A DNA stretch of 64,000 nucleotides, taken from Pseudophaeobacter profundi. Its GTDB lineage: Bacteria > Pseudomonadota > Alphaproteobacteria > Rhodobacterales > Rhodobacteraceae. Shown here in pieces: positions 17,922-28,424 of the stretch. How positions within the stretch are numbered: the stretch's first letter is position 1; each line of letters begins with the position of its first letter. The stretch is from the NCBI RefSeq assembly GCF_029697505.1, contig NZ_JARJEF010000008.1, positions 124,001 to 188,000 on the forward strand, written 5' to 3'. Under the pieces are notes generated by a model, which saw nothing but the letters and a program-made list of their open reading frames with translations, had not been told where the DNA came from and searched no databases. A program made the translations under genes and the position numbers.

Positions 17922-18380
17922 TCATGGCGTTGCCGGGAACACGGCCGTTTTCTTCACTGTTCCATAGACAAAACTGGTGTCGATCGAGGCTATGCCGCCG
18001 ATGGGATGAATGCAATTGCGAATGAAATTTTCATAGGCTTCAAGGTCAGGTACCAGCACCCGAAGCTGATAATCCATCGCTCCGGTCATGACATGGCACT
18101 CCAGCACTTCGTCGATCAGCCGAACCCGTTTTTCAAAATTCTGCACATCCGCCTGATTGTGCCGTTCCAGTTTGATGCGCACGAAAACGGTGATGGAAAG
18201 ACCATAGGCAGCCGGGTCGACATCCGCGCTATAGCCTTGGATGATCCCCTTCGTTTCCAGGTTTCTGACCCGGCGCAAACAAGGCGAAGGCGACAGGTTC
18301 ACCGCATGGGCGAGATCCTGATTGGTCATGCGACCATCGCGCTGAAGGGTGCGAATGATTTGCTTATCTTTACTGTCCAC
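17922..18380 (-). CDS. mdeR: Lrp/AsnC family regulator, probable activator of methionine gamma-lyase genes (MdeR-like)
   Basis: A 152-residue protein with a GTG start at 18380. The N-terminal helix-turn-helix includes TNQDLAHAVNLSPSPCLRR; the C-terminal RAM/AsnC ligand-binding beta-alpha domain includes the region around HVMTGAMDYQLRV. It is divergent from the methionine gamma-lyase gene. In Pseudomonas putida the same arrangement (mdeR divergent from mdeA-mdeB) is known, with MdeR required for mdeAB expression. The assignment rests on that context plus family membership. Confidence 0.85.
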   Translation of the reverse strand: MDSKDKQIIRTLQRDGRMTNQDLAHAVNLSPSPCLRRVRNLETKGIIQGYSADVDPAAYGLSITVFVRIKLERHNQADVQNFEKRVRLIDEVLECHVMTGAMDYQLRVLVPDLEAYENFIRNCIHPIGGIASIDTSFVYGTVKKTAVFPATP

Positions 18381-18403
18381 CGGGGCCTCACATTAGCATA
18401 CTA

Positions 18404-18438
18404 TGCCAATATATATCGAAAATGTGGCAATATTGGCA
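18404..18438. promoter_or_regulatory. Inverted repeat in mdeR-mdeA intergenic region, putative Lrp-type operator
   Basis: TGCCAATAT (18404-18412) and ATATTGGCA (18430-18438) are perfect 9-bp inverted repeats with AT-rich sequence between them, placed in the 114-bp divergent intergenic region. Lrp/AsnC proteins favour such AT-rich dyads. Binding by the adjacent MdeR-like regulator is inferred. Confidence 0.45.
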
Positions 18439-18494
18439 ATCCATTGATCCAATTTATGGTGCAAGGTAGCTCAAAATAGGATCAGGAGTTCACA

Positions 18495-19697
18495 ATGCCC
18501 CACCCCACTGGTTTTGCCACCCGCGCCATCCACCACGCGTATGACCCGCAAGAAAATGAGGGCGCGCTGACCCCGCCGCTGCATTTGACCTCTACCTTCG
18601 CCTTTGAGACCACTGAGGCAGGCGGCGAGATGTTCGCAGGCGAACGTCAGGGGCATATCTACAGCCGCATTTCCAACCCAACCTGTGATCTGCTGGAACG
18701 CCGTATCGCCACGCTGGAGGGGGCCGAGGCCGGGCTGGCGTTGTCGAGCGGCATGGGCGCGATTACCGCCGTGTTGTGGACCCTGCTGTCACCGGGGGAC
18801 GAGGTGATCGTGGACAAGACGCTGTATGGCTGCACCTTCGCTTTCATGCAGCACGGTTTGGCGAAATGGGGGGTTACCATCACCCATGTGGACATGACCG
18901 ACCCTGACACCCTGCGCGCTGCCATCTCTGATCGGACCCGCGTGGTCTATTTCGAAACTCCAGCCAACCCGAACATGCGTTTGGTGGATATTGCCGCCAC
19001 CGCCGAAATCGCCCATGCCGCCGGGGCGCAGGTGGTGGTGGACAACACCTATGCCACGCCCTACCTGACCCGCCCGATCGAATTGGGAGCCGATATTGTG
19101 GTGCATTCCGCCACCAAGTATCTTGGCGGCCATGGCGATGTCGTGGCCGGGCTGGTCGCGGGCCGCATGGAACAGGTCACCGAAATCCGGCTGGTCGGGA
19201 TGAAGGACATGACTGGCGCAGTGATGGCGCCGTTCAACGCGATGCTGATCCTGCGCGGGCTGAAAACCCTGTCCCTGCGGCTGGATCGTCATTGTGAATC
19301 CGCCCAGGTTGTGGCCGACTATCTAGAAGCACACCCGGCGGTTCGATCCGTATCTTTCCCCGGATTGGAAAGCTTTGCGCAACACGATCTCGCCCAGCGG
19401 CAGATGGCACAGCCCGGCGCGATGATTGCCTTTGAAGTTACCGATGGCATGGCCGGGGGCATCCGGTTCATGAACGGGTTGAAGATGATCCAGCGGGCCG
19501 TATCTTTGGGCGATGCGGAAACTCTGGTCCAGCACCCGGCCTCGATGACACATTCGACCTATACCCCCGAGGAACGTGCCGCGCATGACATCAGCGATGG
19601 GCTTATCCGCCTGTCCGTGGGCCTGGAGGACGTCGCGGATATTCTTGCCGATCTAAAGCAGGCCCTGCCGTTTCCTGCCCAATACGCTGCCGAATAA
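18495..19697 (+). CDS. mdeA: L-methionine gamma-lyase (PLP-dependent)
   Basis: A 400-residue Cys/Met metabolism PLP enzyme with GGAG before the ATG. The PLP-binding lysine lies in HSATKYLGGHGD (Lys208). The substrate-side cysteine characteristic of methionine gamma-lyases rather than cystathionine enzymes is present in TLYGCTFAF (Cys113, equivalent to Cys116 of the P. putida enzyme). It converts methionine to methanethiol, ammonia and 2-oxobutyrate. The downstream E1-type dehydrogenase gene, 21 bp away, would consume the 2-oxobutyrate. In roseobacters methanethiol also links to DMSP sulfur metabolism. Confidence 0.93.
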   Translation: MPHPTGFATRAIHHAYDPQENEGALTPPLHLTSTFAFETTEAGGEMFAGERQGHIYSRISNPTCDLLERRIATLEGAEAGLALSSGMGAITAVLWTLLSPGDEVIVDKTLYGCTFAFMQHGLAKWGVTITHVDMTDPDTLRAAISDRTRVVYFETPANPNMRLVDIAATAEIAHAAGAQVVVDNTYATPYLTRPIELGADIVVHSATKYLGGHGDVVAGLVAGRMEQVTEIRLVGMKDMTGAVMAPFNAMLILRGLKTLSLRLDRHCESAQVVADYLEAHPAVRSVSFPGLESFAQHDLAQRQMAQPGAMIAFEVTDGMAGGIRFMNGLKMIQRAVSLGDAETLVQHPASMTHSTYTPEERAAHDISDGLIRLSVGLEDVADILADLKQALPFPAQYAAE

Positions 19698-19718
19698 GCC
19701 CCGAACAAGGAGAGAGCC

Positions 19719-22118
19719 ATGCACAACGATATGACCCACCTGAAGACCATTGAACAGCGTCTGTTGTGGCTCTCTCACTGGATGATCCATCACGCCAATC
19801 ACCTGCGCCCGAAGGTGGACGGGATCAAGGTTGGCGGTCATCAGGCCTCATCGGCTTCGATGGTGTCGATCATGACCGCGCTCTACTTCTCGACGCTGAA
19901 ACCCGAGGACCGGGTCGCGGTGAAACCCCATGCCTCTCCGGTTTTTCATGCGTTGCAGTATCTGATGGGCAACCAAACCCAAGAAAAGATGGAAAACTTC
20001 CGGGGCTTTGGCGGGGTGCAGTCTTATCCCAGCCGGACCAAGGATATCGATGATGTCGATTTTTCCACCGGGTCGGTTGGGCTTGGGGTGGCGATTACCT
20101 CCTTTGCCTCGATCATTCAGGATTATATCAAGGCCAAACGCTGGGGCGAGGACGCGCCGATGGGCCGGATGGTGGCACTGGTCGGTGATGCTGAACTGGA
20201 CGAAGGCAACATCTACGAGGCGCTACAGGAAGGCTGGAAAAACGATCTCCGCAACACCTGGTGGATCATCGACTATAACCGCCAGTCCCTGGACGGGATC
20301 GTGCGCGAAGGCCTGTTTGAACGGGTGGAGAAAATCTTTGATGCCTTTGGCTGGGATGTGGTGCGGGTAAAGCACGGCGCCTTGCAGCGGGCCGCCTTTG
20401 AAGAACCGGGCGGCGACCGCCTGCGGGAATGGATTGATACCTGCCCGAACCAGGAATACGCGGCGCTAACCTTCATGGGCGGCGCGGTCTGGCGCAAACG
20501 GCTGTTGGAGGATCTGGGCGATCAGGGCGCGGTATCGGCGCTGATCGAACGGCGCGATGATGCGGCACTGGCGGCACTGATGGAAAACCTCGGCGGCAAC
20601 TGCGTTGAAACGATGGCCCAGACCTTTCAGGCGATCGACCATGACCGCCCAACCTGTTTTCTTGCCTATACCATCAAAGGCTGGGGCACCCCGATTGCCG
20701 GGCACAAGGACAATCACGGCGGGCTGATGAATACCAGCCAATTTGCCCAGTGGCAGGCGCACATGGGGGTGAGAGAAGGGGAAGAATGGGATCCGATGGC
20801 CACCGTTGAAGATCCCAAGGCCCTGCAAGAGTTCCTGTCCCAGGTGGCCTTCTTTGCGCAGGGCAGACGTCGTTTTCAGGATATCAAACTGGCTGTGCCC
20901 AGCCTTGAAATTGACACCGCCCGCGATACTTCGACACAGATGGCCTTTGGCAAGATCCTCGATGATCTGTCCAAAGGTGACAGCCCGCTTGCCGAGCGGA
21001 TCGTGACCACATCGCCTGATGTGACCGGCACGACAAACCTGGGCCCCTGGGTGAACCGGCGCAAACTATTTGGCCGGGCAGAACAGGCCGACGCCTTCAT
21101 CGAACACCGCATCCCTTCGACCGCGAAATGGGAATTCACGCCGCAGGGACAGCATATCGAACTGGGCATCGCAGAAATGAACCTGATGCTGTTATTGGGG
21201 GCGGCGGGCCTGTCACATTCGCTGTTCGGCAAGCGCCTGATCCCTATTGGCACGGTCTATGACCCTTTTGTCGCCCGCGGCCTGGATGCGCTGAACTATG
21301 CCTGCTATCAAGATGCCCGTTTCATTCTGGTGGGGACGCCGTCAGGCATTACCCTGGCACCTGAAGGTGGTGCCCACCAGTCAGTCGGCACGCCGCTGAT
21401 CGGGATGAGCCAGGACGGTCTCGCCGCTTTTGAACCTGCTTTTGCGGATGAATTGGCGGTGATCATGCAATGGGCCTTTGACTACCTTCAGCGCGACGGC
21501 GAAGGCGACCCGGATGAGCGCACCTGGCTGCGCGACGAAACCGGCGGCTCTGTCTATTTGCGCCTGTCCACCAACCCGATCGAACAGCCCGGCAAGCGGG
21601 TCGACGATGATTTCCGCCAGGGGGCCATTGATGGCGCCTACTGGCTGCGGAGGCCGGGGCCGAATTGCGATGTCGTGATTGCCTACCAGGGCGCCGTCGC
21701 GCCCGAAGCGATCAAGGCTGCAGGGATGATTGGCGAGGCCCGGCGGGATGTGGGCGTTCTCGCCGTTACCTCGGCTGACCGTTTGAATGCGGGCTGGACT
21801 GCGGCGCAACGGGCGCGGTCGCGCGGCGCTGCTGATGCGCAGTCTCATATCGAAACCCTCATGTCTGCCCTGCCGCCGCATTGCAAAATCATCACCGTGA
21901 TCGACGGTCACCCGGCAACCCTGTCCTGGCTGGGGTCGGTTGCGGGGCACCAGACCATTCCGCTGGGTGTGGAACATTTTGGTCAGACTGGTACGATTGG
22001 CGATCTCTATAGTCATCATGGCATTGATGCTGCCGCCATTGTCGAAAAGGTCAATGGCCTGACCACTGGCAGAAACATACACCAGAACGCGTCTGGTTTA
22101 CCGCTCAGCAACGCCTGA
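19719..22118 (+). CDS. mdeB: 2-oxobutyrate dehydrogenase E1-type component (AceE-like, MdeB family)
   Basis: A 799-residue homodimeric-type E1 (transketolase/AceE family) protein; AAGGAGAG precedes the ATG. The thiamine diphosphate motif GDAELDEGN...IIDYN is present near residues 165-195. The length is shorter than AceE (about 890). In P. putida mdeB, co-transcribed with methionine gamma-lyase, encodes an E1 acting on 2-oxobutyrate. Here it follows mdeA by 21 bp, so the same coupled oxidation toward propionyl-CoA is likely. The E2/E3 partners are not in the window and would be shared with other complexes. Confidence 0.9.
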   Translation: MHNDMTHLKTIEQRLLWLSHWMIHHANHLRPKVDGIKVGGHQASSASMVSIMTALYFSTLKPEDRVAVKPHASPVFHALQYLMGNQTQEKMENFRGFGGVQSYPSRTKDIDDVDFSTGSVGLGVAITSFASIIQDYIKAKRWGEDAPMGRMVALVGDAELDEGNIYEALQEGWKNDLRNTWWIIDYNRQSLDGIVREGLFERVEKIFDAFGWDVVRVKHGALQRAAFEEPGGDRLREWIDTCPNQEYAALTFMGGAVWRKRLLEDLGDQGAVSALIERRDDAALAALMENLGGNCVETMAQTFQAIDHDRPTCFLAYTIKGWGTPIAGHKDNHGGLMNTSQFAQWQAHMGVREGEEWDPMATVEDPKALQEFLSQVAFFAQGRRRFQDIKLAVPSLEIDTARDTSTQMAFGKILDDLSKGDSPLAERIVTTSPDVTGTTNLGPWVNRRKLFGRAEQADAFIEHRIPSTAKWEFTPQGQHIELGIAEMNLMLLLGAAGLSHSLFGKRLIPIGTVYDPFVARGLDALNYACYQDARFILVGTPSGITLAPEGGAHQSVGTPLIGMSQDGLAAFEPAFADELAVIMQWAFDYLQRDGEGDPDERTWLRDETGGSVYLRLSTNPIEQPGKRVDDDFRQGAIDGAYWLRRPGPNCDVVIAYQGAVAPEAIKAAGMIGEARRDVGVLAVTSADRLNAGWTAAQRARSRGAADAQSHIETLMSALPPHCKIITVIDGHPATLSWLGSVAGHQTIPLGVEHFGQTGTIGDLYSHHGIDAAAIVEKVNGLTTGRNIHQNASGLPLSNA

Positions 22119-22395
22119 TAGAGCGGTAGGCCACGCCAGCAACAGTTGGGCGATGACGGGGCCATCCCGGATGGCAAATCTTCGGCCAGCCCCCTCCCCG
22201 CTCTCGGTCTTCCCAATGCCCCCGCATCGGCGCAGCATTCGTTGCATGGGGCATCAACCTTCGCTTTTTGGGCATGGCAAGCCCTGCTTCGTTGCCTGCG
22301 GCGGCCATGTTGCAGCTTTTGCATGGCAGTACGGTTTTGGACCTAAAGAAGTCGTTCGCAACTCAGAAATCCGGCGCTTGCGATCTAGTCTGTCC
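22119..22395. other. Intergenic stretch upstream of the cobalamin riboswitch
   Basis: No gene is supported in these 277 bases following mdeB. The stretch must contain the end of the mde transcript and the promoter driving the riboswitch-controlled genes. I could not identify a clear terminator hairpin with a U-run or a convincing promoter. The short open frames crossing it have no family resemblance. Confidence 0.4.
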
Positions 22396-23920
<1,525 letters not shown>

Positions 23921-23925
23921 ACGAT

Positions 23926-25005
23926 ATGAAAGACCTCTATTCAGCGGCAGGCGTTTGGAAAGATGGGGAAACACTGGAATGTGTTTCAGTGGTTCCTGAG
24001 GCGCCAAATACCGCAAGCTTCAGCTTTCGCGCGCCTTCCGGGGCGCTCTTCAGCTATGAACCCGGACAGTTTCTGACGCTCGAAATCCCGGCTCCGGGAC
24101 AGCCGGGCGGTGTTGTGCATCGCACCTATACGGTTTCCTCCTCTCCGTCGCGGCCGCGTTCGATCACCATCACTGCCAAGGCGCAAGAGGACAGCATCGG
24201 AACCCGCTGGATGCTGGATAATTTGCAACCCGGAATGCGCATGAAAGCAATTGGCCCGGCGGGATTGTTCAGCAATTCCAAAAGCAAGGCCAGCAAGTAT
24301 CTGTTCGTTTCCGCAGGTTCTGGCATCACCCCAATGATGTCGATGACCACCTGCATGTGGGATGAGGGCCAGGATCTGGATGTTGTCTTCATCAATTGCG
24401 CCAAACGCCCATCTGAAATCATCTTTCGCCAGCGCCTGGAATGGATGGCGAGCCGCACACCAGGGCTTGATCTCAAATTCGTGGTGGAAGAACCCGATCC
24501 TTACAAACCCTGGACCGGCTATCAGGGGCAGTTCAATCAGTTGATGTTGGGCCTGATGGCGCCGGATTATCTAGACCGAGAGGTCTATTGTTGTGGGCCA
24601 GAGCCTTTCATGACTGCCGTGCGCGAAGCACTGGCAGGGCTGGGCTTCGATCTGGACAACTATCACCAAGAGAGCTTTGGCGCCCCTGTCGAGACAGAGG
24701 CAGACCAGCCCGATCTGGATGATGTGGTGCTTGACGATGATACCAATGCCGTTATCCATTTTGCCACCTCTGACATAACAGCCAAAGTCGCGGAAACGGA
24801 TACCGTCTTGGCGGCTGCACGCAATGTTGGCCTGAATATCCCGTCGGGCTGTACATTTGGTGTCTGCGGAACCTGCAAGGTCAAGAAATCCGCAGGCGAG
24901 GTCCATATGGTGCACAATGGCGGTATTTCTGAGGATGACATTGCAGCGGGATACATCCTCGCCTGCTGTTCCAACCCAATCGGAAGAGTTGAAATCGAAG
25001 TCTGA
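23926..25005 (+). CDS. gbcB: Oxygenase reductase with FAD/NAD(P) and C-terminal [2Fe-2S] domains (GbcB-like)
   Basis: A 359-residue protein with a GGAG site, 5 bp after the oxygenase stop. A FAD-binding domain (RTYTVSSSPSRP near residue 67) is followed by an NAD-binding domain (SAGSGITPMMSM; YCCGPEPFM) and a C-terminal plant-type ferredoxin domain with ligands Cys309, Cys314, Cys317 and a fourth Cys at 347 or 348. This order is that of GbcB and related hydroxylase reductases. It passes electrons from NAD(P)H to the Rieske oxygenase. Both genes lie under the cobalamin riboswitch. Confidence 0.88.
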   Translation: MKDLYSAAGVWKDGETLECVSVVPEAPNTASFSFRAPSGALFSYEPGQFLTLEIPAPGQPGGVVHRTYTVSSSPSRPRSITITAKAQEDSIGTRWMLDNLQPGMRMKAIGPAGLFSNSKSKASKYLFVSAGSGITPMMSMTTCMWDEGQDLDVVFINCAKRPSEIIFRQRLEWMASRTPGLDLKFVVEEPDPYKPWTGYQGQFNQLMLGLMAPDYLDREVYCCGPEPFMTAVREALAGLGFDLDNYHQESFGAPVETEADQPDLDDVVLDDDTNAVIHFATSDITAKVAETDTVLAAARNVGLNIPSGCTFGVCGTCKVKKSAGEVHMVHNGGISEDDIAAGYILACCSNPIGRVEIEV

Positions 25006-25014
25006 AAACCCAAA

Positions 25015-25036
25015 GGGGGCGCCGATCCGCGCCCCC
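25015..25036. terminator. GC-rich hairpin after gbcB, putative terminator
   Basis: GGGGGCGC (25015-25022) pairs with GCGCCCCC (25029-25036) around a 6-base loop, 9 bases after the gbcB stop. No clear U-run follows, so efficiency is uncertain. It lies between the convergent gbcB and flavoprotein genes. Confidence 0.4.
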
Positions 25037-25153
25037 TATGTAGTTGGACATAAACCTTCTACACCAATACGATTGCTTCGAGGGGGCTTGTGTCATCTCG
25101 TGTTGGCCAGGGGGGAGAGGCCTCCTCGCCCCCCCTGTTCTTCGTCTTCGCCG

Positions 25154-26848
25154 TCAGCCCTCCCCGGCAGCGTGGCGCCCAGCCAGATAGCCGAAGGTCA
25201 GAGCCGGTCCAAGCGTGATCCCCGCGCCTGGATAGGTACCGGCCATGATCGAGTTCATGTCGTTGCCGCAGGCGTAGAGCCCGTCGATCACGCTGCGGTC
25301 CTCGCGCAGGACCCGGGCGTCTGCATCTGTGGCGAGCCCCATGCTGGTGCCGATGTCGCCCGGGAAGATGCGCACGGCGTAGAATGGCCCGGTCTCAAGC
25401 GGGTTGAGGCAAGGGTTCGGGCAATGCTCTGGATCCCCCAGATAGGTCTGATAGGCGGTTGATCCCTTGCCGTACTGCCGGTCGATCCCCTCTGCTGCAT
25501 CAGCGTTGAAGGCCTGAATGGTCCGGTTAAGGGTCTCTGGGGGCAGGTTGATCCGCCGCGCAAGCTCCGCCGGGGTCGCAGCCTTTTTCAGGTAGCCCGA
25601 GCGCAGATGGTGGCGATAGGGCGCAGGCGCCGGACGCACCGGCCCGAGACCGTAGCGGCGCAGGGCCCGATGGTCACAAATCAGCCAGGCCTCCTTCAGC
25701 CCGGCACGGGTCATGCCCGACACGAAGTCATGATAGGAGACCGCCTCGTTGACAAAACGCTCCCCCTTGGGAGAGACGGCTATCACCCCCGGCTTGGCGC
25801 GATCCAGGAACAAATGCGGGAAAGGCCGCGTGGCGCCATTGCCCTCCGGGATCAGCGAGACCGGCGCCCAGAAACCCGCGTTGCGGTTGGTATCGATGAA
25901 ATGCGCTCCAATCGCTCGGGCCGCACCGATGGCACCACCTGTGGCGGGACGGGGCGACATGGAGAAATGCTGAGCCCCCTTTGCCACATGGGGCATCAGC
26001 TCCGCGCGCATCTCGGCATTGGCCGGGAAACCGCCAGTCGCCAGAACCACGCCGCAGCGGGCGGTGATCTGCCCCCCGGCTTCTGTCTGGATCCCGGTGA
26101 CGCGGCCCGCCCCGTCGGTCAGCAAAGCGGTGAGCGCCTGACCGGTAAAGATCGGAATGTCGCGTTCGAGAACCGACAGGGCAAGACGCCCGGCGACCGC
26201 CTGCCCCAAGGTGAGCCGTGTGCCGCGAGAATGGCGCAGTCGGTCACGGCCATGGCGCAGCAGAAGCCGCAACGCATGCAGCGCCGAGCCAGGCTTGCGC
26301 GTCATGTTCATGAAATGACCGATGTCGAAGCGATTGAGCATCATCCCCCCGAAGAGGGTAAAATCACCGATCGGCGGTTTCAGCCGGTCGAACTCCTTGC
26401 CCAGCCGGCGGCCATCGAAGGTCTGCGCATCAAGCACCCGCCCGCCCATGGACGCGCCCGGCCTATCGGGATGATAGTCCGGCGAAACTGCGCGATGTTC
26501 GAATTGTAGTGCGGTGTTGTCCTGAAAGAAACTGACCATCTCGGGGCCGGCCTTGAGGAAGCGGCGCACAAGATCCGTATCCATCAGATTGCCAACCTCG
26601 CCCTGCAGGTAGGTAAAGGCCGCCTCCGCATCCTCTTCCATACCCGCCGCGCGCATCAGCGGGTTATTGGGAATCCAGATGGCGCCGCCGGAGACGGCAG
26701 TGGAGCCGCCGAAATGGCTGTCCTTCTCGACGATCGCCACATCGAGCCCACCGATCTTTGCGGTGAGGGCCGCTGCCATACCCGCCGCGCCGGAACCAAC
26801 GACAACCAGGTCATAGGCTGCGGCAGGGGTGTTTTCCTGACCGCTCAT
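25154..26848 (-). CDS. FAD-dependent oxidoreductase, 3-ketosteroid delta1-dehydrogenase/fumarate reductase flavoprotein family
   Basis: 564 residues. The N-terminal FAD-binding motif is VVVGSGAAGMAAALTA, followed by GGSTAVSGGAIWIPNNP. The C-terminal YPGAGITLGPALTFGYLAG segment is characteristic of KstD-like members of the family. These enzymes introduce or reduce carbon-carbon double bonds next to a carbonyl. The ATG overlaps the stop of the adjacent SDR gene by 4 bases. It is the last gene of a minus-strand operon with a TRAP transporter and three SDRs. The actual substrate is unknown; steroid-like and cyclic-ketone substrates are both possible. Confidence 0.82.
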   Translation of the reverse strand: MSGQENTPAAAYDLVVVGSGAAGMAAALTAKIGGLDVAIVEKDSHFGGSTAVSGGAIWIPNNPLMRAAGMEEDAEAAFTYLQGEVGNLMDTDLVRRFLKAGPEMVSFFQDNTALQFEHRAVSPDYHPDRPGASMGGRVLDAQTFDGRRLGKEFDRLKPPIGDFTLFGGMMLNRFDIGHFMNMTRKPGSALHALRLLLRHGRDRLRHSRGTRLTLGQAVAGRLALSVLERDIPIFTGQALTALLTDGAGRVTGIQTEAGGQITARCGVVLATGGFPANAEMRAELMPHVAKGAQHFSMSPRPATGGAIGAARAIGAHFIDTNRNAGFWAPVSLIPEGNGATRPFPHLFLDRAKPGVIAVSPKGERFVNEAVSYHDFVSGMTRAGLKEAWLICDHRALRRYGLGPVRPAPAPYRHHLRSGYLKKAATPAELARRINLPPETLNRTIQAFNADAAEGIDRQYGKGSTAYQTYLGDPEHCPNPCLNPLETGPFYAVRIFPGDIGTSMGLATDADARVLREDRSVIDGLYACGNDMNSIMAGTYPGAGITLGPALTFGYLAGRHAAGEG

Positions 26849-27603
26849 ATCTGCGCCTCGCGCGGGTAGCGTCCCATGGCCCAGCCGCCATCGACGCGCA
26901 GGCTTTCACCCGAGATGAAGGCGGCCTCGTCACTGGCGAGAAACGCAATGGCCTGCGCCACATCCTGCGGCTGGCCAACGCGACGCATCGGCGATTGCTC
27001 GACGAAGATTTCGTGGCGCCAGGCCTCGGTGCGGATACGCTCGGCGGTGAGCGGGGTTTCGATCAATCCCGGCGCCACCGCATTGACCCGGATGCCCTCG
27101 GGCCCGTAGTCCGTTGCCATCTGGCGGGTGAGCGCGGCCACCGCCCCCTTGGAGGCGGAATAGCCGGAGGAGTTCTGAGCACCGACCTCGGCATAGATCG
27201 ACGCGACATTGACGATGCTGCCACCGCCTGCGGCCTGCATTTGACCAACGGCAAAGCGCGCAAGGCGGAACAAACCGACCACATTGACCTCCATGTAGCG
27301 GCGCAACTCCTCGTCGCTGGTCTGGTCTAGACGACCGCCGCCGCCGATGCCGGCGTTATTGACCAGAATGGCGAGCGGTTTGCCAATCCGGGTGATTTCT
27401 TCCGCGAGGGTCTCGGGCAGCGCCGGGTCGGTCATATCACCGATGATGGTAGTGATGCCGCTCTGCGCCAACTCCTGCAGGGGCGCAGCGTCGCGATCCA
27501 CCGCAATAACCTGCGCACCGCGGGCAGCGAAAAGCTCTGCCGTGGCGCGGCCGATACCGCCCGCCGCTCCGGTGATGAGGGCGAGTTTGTTCTCAACTGT
27601 CAT
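26845..27603 (-). CDS. Short-chain dehydrogenase/reductase (classical SDR)
   Basis: 252 residues from the ATG at 27603, with AAGGAT 7 nt upstream; the longer frame is not supported. It has the cofactor motif TGAAGGIG, an NNAGIG structural motif, the active site S...YSASK, and the usual C-terminal SGESLRVDGG. Acidic Asp in IAVDRD after beta 2 suggests NAD rather than NADP preference. It is coupled to the downstream KstD-like flavoprotein by a 4-base overlap, which points to successive steps on the same substrate (inference). Confidence 0.88.
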   Translation of the reverse strand: MTVENKLALITGAAGGIGRATAELFAARGAQVIAVDRDAAPLQELAQSGITTIIGDMTDPALPETLAEEITRIGKPLAILVNNAGIGGGGRLDQTSDEELRRYMEVNVVGLFRLARFAVGQMQAAGGGSIVNVASIYAEVGAQNSSGYSASKGAVAALTRQMATDYGPEGIRVNAVAPGLIETPLTAERIRTEAWRHEIFVEQSPMRRVGQPQDVAQAIAFLASDEAAFISGESLRVDGGWAMGRYPREAQI

Positions 27604-27613
27604 GTTTGTATCC

Positions 27614-28360
27614 TTAGATCCCGAGCGCACCGCCAAGCGAGCGCCCGCCGTCGACCAGCAGGGTCTGGCCGGTGATGAACCCTGCCTGCGGAGCAGCGAG
27701 AAAGGCCACCGCCGCAGCGATATCGTCAGGGGTGCCAAGTGTGCCGCCCGGTTGCAGCGCGCGCAGGGCGTCCAGATTTGTATCAGAGCGGGCCCGCAGC
27801 ATGTCCGTTTCGATCACCCCGGGGGCAACCGCATTGACGGTTATGCCCTTTGGGGCAAGCTCCAGCGCCAGCGAGCGGGTGAAGCCACCGACCGCCGCCT
27901 TGGAGGTGGCATAGTGAATGTATTGGGCCGAGCCGAGCATCGCCCGCGAGGCAATGTTGACGATGGCCCCCCCCTGCCCCATGGCAGCCGCCGCGCATTG
28001 GCACAGGCTGAACATGGCAACCACATTGACCTCATACATGCGGCGGAAGTCCTCAGCCTCCAGTGCGTCAAAAGGTTTGACGTTGAAGATACCGGCATTG
28101 TTGACGAGGCAGCGCAGGGGGCCGACGCGCTCGATCATGGCCGCGACGGCCTTCTCGTCGGTGATATCCAGCGTCTCCGCCTGGCCCTGCCCGCCCGCCG
28201 CTGTGATCAGCGCGACGGTTTCTTCGGCCATGGCGCCGTTCAGATCGGCAACGATGACGCGATGTCCGGCCTCTGCCAGATGAAGGGAGATGGCGCGCCC
28301 GATCCCGGCGCCGCCCCCGGTGACGATTGCGACATTTGCCTCTGTCGTGTGCTGTGCCAT
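27614..28360 (-). CDS. Short-chain dehydrogenase/reductase (classical SDR)
   Basis: 248 residues. The cofactor motif is TGGGAGIG, with Asp in VIVADLN suggesting NAD preference; NNAGIF and the active site YATSK are intact, and the C-terminus carries TGQTLLVDGG. It lies 10 bp before the next SDR gene and 64 bp after the TRAP substrate-binding gene, in the same transcriptional direction. It is the second of three SDRs in the cluster and differs enough from the others not to be a recent duplicate. Confidence 0.88.
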   Translation of the reverse strand: MAQHTTEANVAIVTGGGAGIGRAISLHLAEAGHRVIVADLNGAMAEETVALITAAGGQGQAETLDITDEKAVAAMIERVGPLRCLVNNAGIFNVKPFDALEAEDFRRMYEVNVVAMFSLCQCAAAAMGQGGAIVNIASRAMLGSAQYIHYATSKAAVGGFTRSLALELAPKGITVNAVAPGVIETDMLRARSDTNLDALRALQPGGTLGTPDDIAAAVAFLAAPQAGFITGQTLLVDGGRSLGGALGI

Positions 28361-28393
28361 GAATTGTCTGCCTCTGTCTTGAAAGGGGGGAGA

Positions 28394-28412
28394 AGGCCGC
28401 TGGGGGCGGCCT
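28394..28412 (-). terminator. Short hairpin between dctP and SDR genes, putative attenuator
   Basis: AGGCCGC and GCGGCCT form a 7-bp stem with a 5-base loop in the 64-bp gap after the TRAP binding-protein gene, followed on the minus strand by a pyrimidine-rich run without a clean U-tract. Such hairpins often stabilise or partly terminate transcripts of abundant binding proteins. The function is inferred. Confidence 0.35.
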
Positions 28413-28424
28413 CCTCGGGAGGGG